NCBI GenBank assembly: GCA_050486285.1
Contig: JBJHCZ010000003.1
Location: forward strand, 108,729 to 172,728
DNA length: 64,000 nucleotides
Reading direction: 5' to 3'
Origin: JAITWN01 sp050486285
GTDB taxonomy: Bacteria; Pseudomonadota; Gammaproteobacteria; SZUA-140
Shown here: in pieces, positions 59,654 to 64,000 of the stretch
Layout: every line of letters starts with the position of its first letter
How positions within the stretch are numbered: position 1 is the stretch's first letter
Notes under the pieces: model-generated
Seen by the model: the letters and a program-made list of their open reading frames with translations, nothing else
Database searches by the model: none
What the model was told of the DNA's origin: nothing
Program-made: the position numbers and the translations under genes

Positions 59654-62600
59654 ATGAAAACCCTCCGTACCGCAATCCGTCGTCATATCACCGTGTTCGG
59701 CGTGCTCGGCCTGGCCTTCCTGCCGGGCATGCAGCAGGCGCTGGCCGCGCCCGGCACCCTGTCCCAGGTGCCGCTGTATGTCGGCCCCACGGTCGAGCCG
59801 AACATCATGTTCGTGTCGGACGACTCGGGCAGCATGGACTGGTCGGTGATCACGCCGGAGTCAGAAGGGCTGTTTCATCTCGGCGGGCTGCCGTATTACT
59901 ACACCCATCCGGCGCCGGGCAACATCTATCACTGGGTCGTCGCCTCGGAGGAGCACCTGCAGAACGTCCACGGCGTTCCGCCACAGACCAGCGGCGTGTG
60001 GCGCGCGTGGACCCATCACTACAACACTGCCTACTACAATCCGGGCAAGACCTATGAACCGTGGATCGGCTTCGACAAAAACGGCGTGCGCTTCAACAAT
60101 GCAAATCCGGTCGCCGCGCGGGTCAATCCGTACAATCCGGATGCCGGCACGGTCAACCTGATCAATCCGAGCACGACTTACCAGACCGACCACCCCAATG
60201 TAGCCGGCGTGGTCAACGTGACCAACTTCTATCCGGCGCGCTACTACGTCTGGAAGGACAGCAACGGCAACGGTGTCGTCGATGTCAGCGACGAGCACGA
60301 GCTGGTCGAGATCACGAACGTCCCGACGGCGATGACGCCGGCGCCGGCCGCGATGTACACCGGCGGCCCCGACCGCAGCGACTGCGCCGCGGCGCCGGCC
60401 TGCACCTACGCCGAGGAGATCCAGAACTTCGCCAACTGGTTCAGCTATCACCGCGACCGCGACCTGATCGCCAAGAACGCGGCCACCCGCGCGCTGGTCG
60501 ACCTGACCGGCGCCCGCGTCGGCTACGCGACGATCAACAACAACGACAACGTCCGCATCGGCGTCGCGTCGATGAACCTCGATTCGGATAGCGGTAACAA
60601 GCGGGCACTGTTCGACAAGATTTACCAGACCCGTCCGAACGGCGGCACGCCGCTGCGCCGGGCGCTCGATGCGACCGGCCGCTATTACGAATGTGTCGCG
60701 AATAACATCATGAACGCGAGCGGGGCGGCCTGCCCGATCCTGCCGGCCGCCCAAGGCGGCACCTGCCAGAAAAACTTCGCGGTACTGATGACCGACGGCT
60801 ACTGGAACGGGCCCTCGCCGGCCCTGTCGAACGGCAACGCCGACGGCGACAACAACAGCGCCTTCGACGGCTGGCCCTATGGCGACAACTTCAGCAACAC
60901 CCTCGCCGACGTCGCGATGCACTACTACGAACGCGACCTTGCTACGCATCTCCCCAACGAGGTGCCGACGCTGTCGAACGACACCAATCAGGCCCGCCAT
61001 CAGCACATGGTCACCTATTCTGTCGCCTTCGGCGTGCGCGGCACGCTGGATCCGGCGGTTCACGATCCGCGCGCGGGCGGCTTCAGCTGGCCGGATCCCT
61101 TCAGCGGCACGGCACAGAAGATCGACGATCTCTGGCACGCCGCCTACAACGGCCGCGGCGAATTCTTCAGCGCGCAGAATCCCGACAGTCTGACCGCCGG
61201 CCTGCAAGCGGCCTTCGAGGGCGCTTCGCGCGGCCGCAGCACCTCGGCGTCAGTGGCCTTCAACACCACCAAGCTCGGCACCGACAGCATGCTGTACCAA
61301 GCCTCGTTCAATCCGTCCCTGAACTGGTCCGGTGACCTCGTCGCGATCGGACTCGGACTCGACGGCGCCCTGACGACCCAGGCCTGGAGTGCTGCAGGCA
61401 AGCTCGACCAGACCCTGCCGGGCAGCCGCCTCGTCCTGACCTTGAACAATGATACCGGCCAGGGCGTACCCTTCCGTAATCTCGGTGCGCTGTCGACCCG
61501 ACAGATCAACGACCTCAACACCAGCCCCACCGGCGCTGCCGACGGTAACGGCCAGGCGCGACTCAACTATCTGCGCGGCGACCGCAGCCATGAGGGCACT
61601 GGACTCAATTTCCGCGTGCGCTCGACCGTGCTTGGAGACATCGTCTACTCGAATCCCGTGTTCGTCGGCCGGCCGGAGATGGGTTACACGGATGATGCCG
61701 CGCATGATGAGGGCTTCGGCATTGGCACCTATTCCTACTTCGTGCACGACCATATCAATCGCCCGGCGGTGATCTACGTCGGCGCCAATGACGGCAAGCT
61801 GCACGGCTTCAGCGCCGCCGACGGCTCCGAGGTCATGGCCTATGTGCCGAACCGGCTGTTCTCATCCAACGCGAAGGAAGGCCTGCACTATCTGACCGAC
61901 CCGGATTATCAGCACCGGTACTATGTCGACCTGAGCCCGACCGTCTCCGACGTGCGCATCAACGGCGCCTGGCGGACGATCCTCGTCGGCGGCTATCGCG
62001 CCGGCGGCCGCGGCATCTTCGCGCTCGACATCACCAATCCGGCGACCTTCTCCGAGGCCAATGCCGACAACATGGTTCTGTGGGAGTTCACCGACGAGCA
62101 CAACAACAATATCGGCCACTCCTTCAGCAAGCCGACGATCGCGCAGATGAACAACGGACGTTTCGCGGTCATCTTCGGCAACGGCTACAACGACCTCGGC
62201 GACGGTCAGGCCAAGCTCTACATCCTGTTCATCGAGGATGGCATGGACGGTACCTGGAGCGCGACCGATTACCGCGTGATCTCGACCGGGGTCGGCACCG
62301 CCGCCAACCGCAACGGCCTGTCGACGCCTGCGCTGGTCGACCTCAATGGCGACGGCAAGGCAGACCGCGCCTATGCCGGTGACCTGTTCGGCAACCTCTG
62401 GGCCTTCAACCTGACCGGCAACAACCCTGCGAACTGGAACAACGCCTATGTCCAGAGCGGCACCCCGCGGGCGCTGTTCAACGCAAACATCGGCGGCGTA
62501 CCCCAGCCGATCACGTCCAAACCGGTCGTCGCGCGCAACCCGGCAACCAGCGGTAACGCGCCGAACATCCTGGTCTTCTTCGGCACCGGCCAGTACATCG

Positions 62601-63175
62601 TCGACGGCGACAAGACCAGCACCTCGCAACAGACCTTCTACGGCGTCTGGGACAACGGCCCGAACGCCAATTCGTTGCCGCGTTTGCGCACCAACCTGAT
62701 CGCGCAGACGCTGACCGCGGCCTCGACATCCGAACTGCGCGTCACCACCAACAACTCGGTCAACTACAACAACCGCTTCGGCTGGTACTTCGACCTGCCG
62801 ACCTCGGGCGAGCGCGTCGTCGTCGACCCGCGCGTGCGCGGTGACTATGTCTTCTTCAATACGCTGATCCCGGATCCGGGCGCCTGCAACTCGGAAGGCT
62901 ACGGCTGGCTGATGGCGCTCAAGCTCGTCAACGGCGGCATGCCGCCGGACCCGGTGTTCGACGTCAACAATGACGGCAAGGTCAACGAGCAAGACCTGGT
63001 CGGCGGCAGCCATCCGCCGAGCGGCGTGCGCCTGAACGGCATCCCGGCCGGGTCGAACTTCCTCAGCGACCTGATGTACACGCCGGACGACGAGGGCAAT
63101 ATCGACATCCGCCGCATCGATGCGGGGACGATGATCGATTCCGGCAGAATGTCCTGGCGCGAGGTACGCCAGTGA
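59654..63175 (+). CDS. pilY1: Type IV pilus tip adhesin PilY1
   Basis: 1173 aa. Signal peptide ending QQALA-AP. The N-terminal part is a divergent von Willebrand A domain with a MIDAS-like DDSGSMDWS. The C-terminal part is the PilY beta-propeller (VGANDGKLHGFSAADGSEVM, YFVDLSPTVSD-like repeats) with a calcium loop in DLNGDGKADRAYAGDLFGNL and a dockerin-like DVNNDGKVNEQDL near the end. It acts at the pilus tip in adhesion and retraction control. It is followed at once by the pilY2-position gene. Confidence 0.94.
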   Translation: MKTLRTAIRRHITVFGVLGLAFLPGMQQALAAPGTLSQVPLYVGPTVEPNIMFVSDDSGSMDWSVITPESEGLFHLGGLPYYYTHPAPGNIYHWVVASEEHLQNVHGVPPQTSGVWRAWTHHYNTAYYNPGKTYEPWIGFDKNGVRFNNANPVAARVNPYNPDAGTVNLINPSTTYQTDHPNVAGVVNVTNFYPARYYVWKDSNGNGVVDVSDEHELVEITNVPTAMTPAPAAMYTGGPDRSDCAAAPACTYAEEIQNFANWFSYHRDRDLIAKNAATRALVDLTGARVGYATINNNDNVRIGVASMNLDSDSGNKRALFDKIYQTRPNGGTPLRRALDATGRYYECVANNIMNASGAACPILPAAQGGTCQKNFAVLMTDGYWNGPSPALSNGNADGDNNSAFDGWPYGDNFSNTLADVAMHYYERDLATHLPNEVPTLSNDTNQARHQHMVTYSVAFGVRGTLDPAVHDPRAGGFSWPDPFSGTAQKIDDLWHAAYNGRGEFFSAQNPDSLTAGLQAAFEGASRGRSTSASVAFNTTKLGTDSMLYQASFNPSLNWSGDLVAIGLGLDGALTTQAWSAAGKLDQTLPGSRLVLTLNNDTGQGVPFRNLGALSTRQINDLNTSPTGAADGNGQARLNYLRGDRSHEGTGLNFRVRSTVLGDIVYSNPVFVGRPEMGYTDDAAHDEGFGIGTYSYFVHDHINRPAVIYVGANDGKLHGFSAADGSEVMAYVPNRLFSSNAKEGLHYLTDPDYQHRYYVDLSPTVSDVRINGAWRTILVGGYRAGGRGIFALDITNPATFSEANADNMVLWEFTDEHNNNIGHSFSKPTIAQMNNGRFAVIFGNGYNDLGDGQAKLYILFIEDGMDGTWSATDYRVISTGVGTAANRNGLSTPALVDLNGDGKADRAYAGDLFGNLWAFNLTGNNPANWNNAYVQSGTPRALFNANIGGVPQPITSKPVVARNPATSGNAPNILVFFGTGQYIVDGDKTSTSQQTFYGVWDNGPNANSLPRLRTNLIAQTLTAASTSELRVTTNNSVNYNNRFGWYFDLPTSGERVVVDPRVRGDYVFFNTLIPDPGACNSEGYGWLMALKLVNGGMPPDPVFDVNNDGKVNEQDLVGGSHPPSGVRLNGIPAGSNFLSDLMYTPDDEGNIDIRRIDAGTMIDSGRMSWREVRQ

Positions 63176-63201
63176 TGCGACGCAACGACGGAGTACGCGC
63201 C

Positions 63202-63543
63202 ATGAACAGGATACTCGTAACGACCGCCGCCCTGCTGTTCTCGCTGTGGCATGCCACGGCAAGCCCGGCAGGCGCGCCTTACCACTTCCCCGGCGCCTTC
63301 GCGCAATGGGGTGTCATCAGCAGCATCGATGTCGCTGCCGGACGCCTGGTCGTCGATGATATCACCGTGCAGATCTCGCCGGATCTCCGCGTGATGACGG
63401 TCAATACCCGGCATGAAACCGTGCACGGCCTGCGCCCGGGCATGCGCGTTGCCTGGGGCGCCGGCGGCGCGCGCACCCCCGGCGCCGTTACCGAGTTGTG
63501 GGTGCTGCCCGCCGACTACCGGCCGAGCCGCACGCCGCGCTGA
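63202..63543 (+). CDS. pilY2: Small secreted protein at the PilY2 position
   Basis: 113 aa from MNRILVTTAALLFSLWHATA, a signal peptide with GGAG eight bases before the ATG; longer starts overlap pilY1. The mature part has an OB- or beta-barrel-like pattern (GVISSIDVAAGRLVVDDITV, LRPGMRVAW). Length and location between pilY1 and pilE match PilY2 of Pseudomonas aeruginosa; the name rests on position and size more than on sequence. Confidence 0.65.
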   Translation: MNRILVTTAALLFSLWHATASPAGAPYHFPGAFAQWGVISSIDVAAGRLVVDDITVQISPDLRVMTVNTRHETVHGLRPGMRVAWGAGGARTPGAVTELWVLPADYRPSRTPR

Positions 63544-63570
63544 GCCTGATATCGAGAGGAGGAGAACACA

Positions 63571-63957
63571 GTGAACGCCAGAACATCCCCCGGATTCACG
63601 CTGATCGAGCTGATGATCGTCATCGCGATCGTCGCGATCCTCGCGATCATCGCGGTGCCGGCCTACAATGACAGCGTCACCAAGGCGAGGCGCGCCGACG
63701 GCATGTCTGCTTTGATGGACGCAATCGCCCGCCAGGAGCGCTTCTTCACCGAGAACAACACCTATACGACGAATCTCGGGCAGGCGTCGATCGCGGCCAA
63801 TTCCCAGGAAGGCTATTACACGCTGGCCGCCGCGGCCTGCGGCGCCGGCATCCAGAGCTGCGTGATCATCACCGCGACCCCGACCGCGGCGCAGTCGCAC
63901 GACGGCGCGCTGACGCTGAATTCGAGAGGCCAGCGCACCCCGGCCAACAAGTGGTAG
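63571..63957 (+). CDS. pilE: Type IV pilin PilE-like
   Basis: 128 aa from GTG, which follows GGAGGAG. Signal NARTSPGFTLIELMIVIAIV with cleavage after G and Glu5 present. The continuation AILAIIAVPAYNDSVTKARRADG is the PilE/minor pilin helix; two cysteines (ACGAGIQSC) form the C-terminal loop. It is the last gene of the operon. Confidence 0.94.
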   Translation: MNARTSPGFTLIELMIVIAIVAILAIIAVPAYNDSVTKARRADGMSALMDAIARQERFFTENNTYTTNLGQASIAANSQEGYYTLAAAACGAGIQSCVIITATPTAAQSHDGALTLNSRGQRTPANKW

Positions 63958-63965
63958 ACAGCTTC

Positions 63966-63997
63966 GGGGTCAGACCCCCTTGAGGGGGTCTGACCCC
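63966..63997. repeat. GGGGTCAG-family hairpin after pilE
   Basis: A perfect 14-bp stem GGGGTCAGACCCCC/GGGGGTCTGACCCC with loop TTGA, 8 bp after the pilE stop. It may end the pilin operon, but the sequence after it is C-rich, not T-rich, and the window ends there. Confidence 0.75.
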
Positions 63998-64000
63998 CCC

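Noticed and set aside
59861..63262. Long minus-strand frames opposite pilY1 (448 aa and 466 aa)
   Set aside because: Shadows of pilY1, whose domains and start are clear.

Overview
The window looks like chromosomal DNA of a GC-rich, non-enteric gammaproteobacterium. The evidence is the order miaB-ybeZ-ybeY-ybeX-lnt, the ampD-ampE pair, a Pseudomonas-like minor pilin cluster (fimT/pilV/pilW/pilX/pilY1/pilY2/pilE), a large-format Pst phosphate transporter, BtuB under a cobalamin riboswitch, and an exosortase-A-type amidotransferase. I cannot assign a genus from sequence alone. A GGGGTCAG-type hairpin family recurs in several intergenic gaps and resembles REP elements.

Layout. 1-3918: lnt (partial), corC/ybeX, ybeY, phoH-like ybeZ and miaB, one tightly packed minus-strand operon. 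4046-8241: amtB behind a sigma-54-type promoter, a subtilisin-like protease with a C-terminal anchor, and a divergent porin. 8266-9778: two small glycosyltransferases separated by a 181-bp nested palindrome. 9794-12657: tonB and btuB under a cobalamin riboswitch. 12747-13715: a WYL-domain regulator at the edge of the CRISPR locus.

14300-31135 is a complete type I-G (formerly I-U) CRISPR-Cas system. It holds csb1 (cas7), csb2 (cas5-cas6), a 1376-aa Cas3 with helicase-then-HD order plus a C-terminal extension in place of a separate large subunit, a cas4-cas1 fusion, cas2, a leader, and an array that I count as 95 repeats and 94 spacers. A ccdAB toxin-antitoxin module with its own operator-promoter lies antisense between the interference genes and the adaptation genes. 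The distal array end stops a few bases from the phoU stop codon.

31142-37916: phoU-pstB-pstA-pstC-pstS (minus strand) with a Pho box. 37997-39889: exosortase-A-type amidotransferase. 40034-40256: a 46-aa gene on the minus strand with a near-consensus promoter and its own terminator. 40398-43957: cobalamin adenosyltransferase, then ampD-ampE-cobC-btuF. 44009-47616: PilZ protein, small lipoprotein, tRNA-Thr, a Fur-family repressor and two genes sharing a short domain. 47639-48070: a 59-aa gene with a sigma-54-like promoter and tandem terminators. 48243-55748: a 2416-aa secreted YVTN/NHL/YD-repeat (RHS) protein with a possible two-helix membrane immunity partner. 55791-56885: thiO. 57084-63957: the type IV minor pilin operon.

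Cobalamin genes occur at two places (btuB/tonB with the riboswitch; adenosyltransferase/btuF/cobC), which suggests uptake and remodelling of B12. All calls are from reading the sequence; no database search was run.
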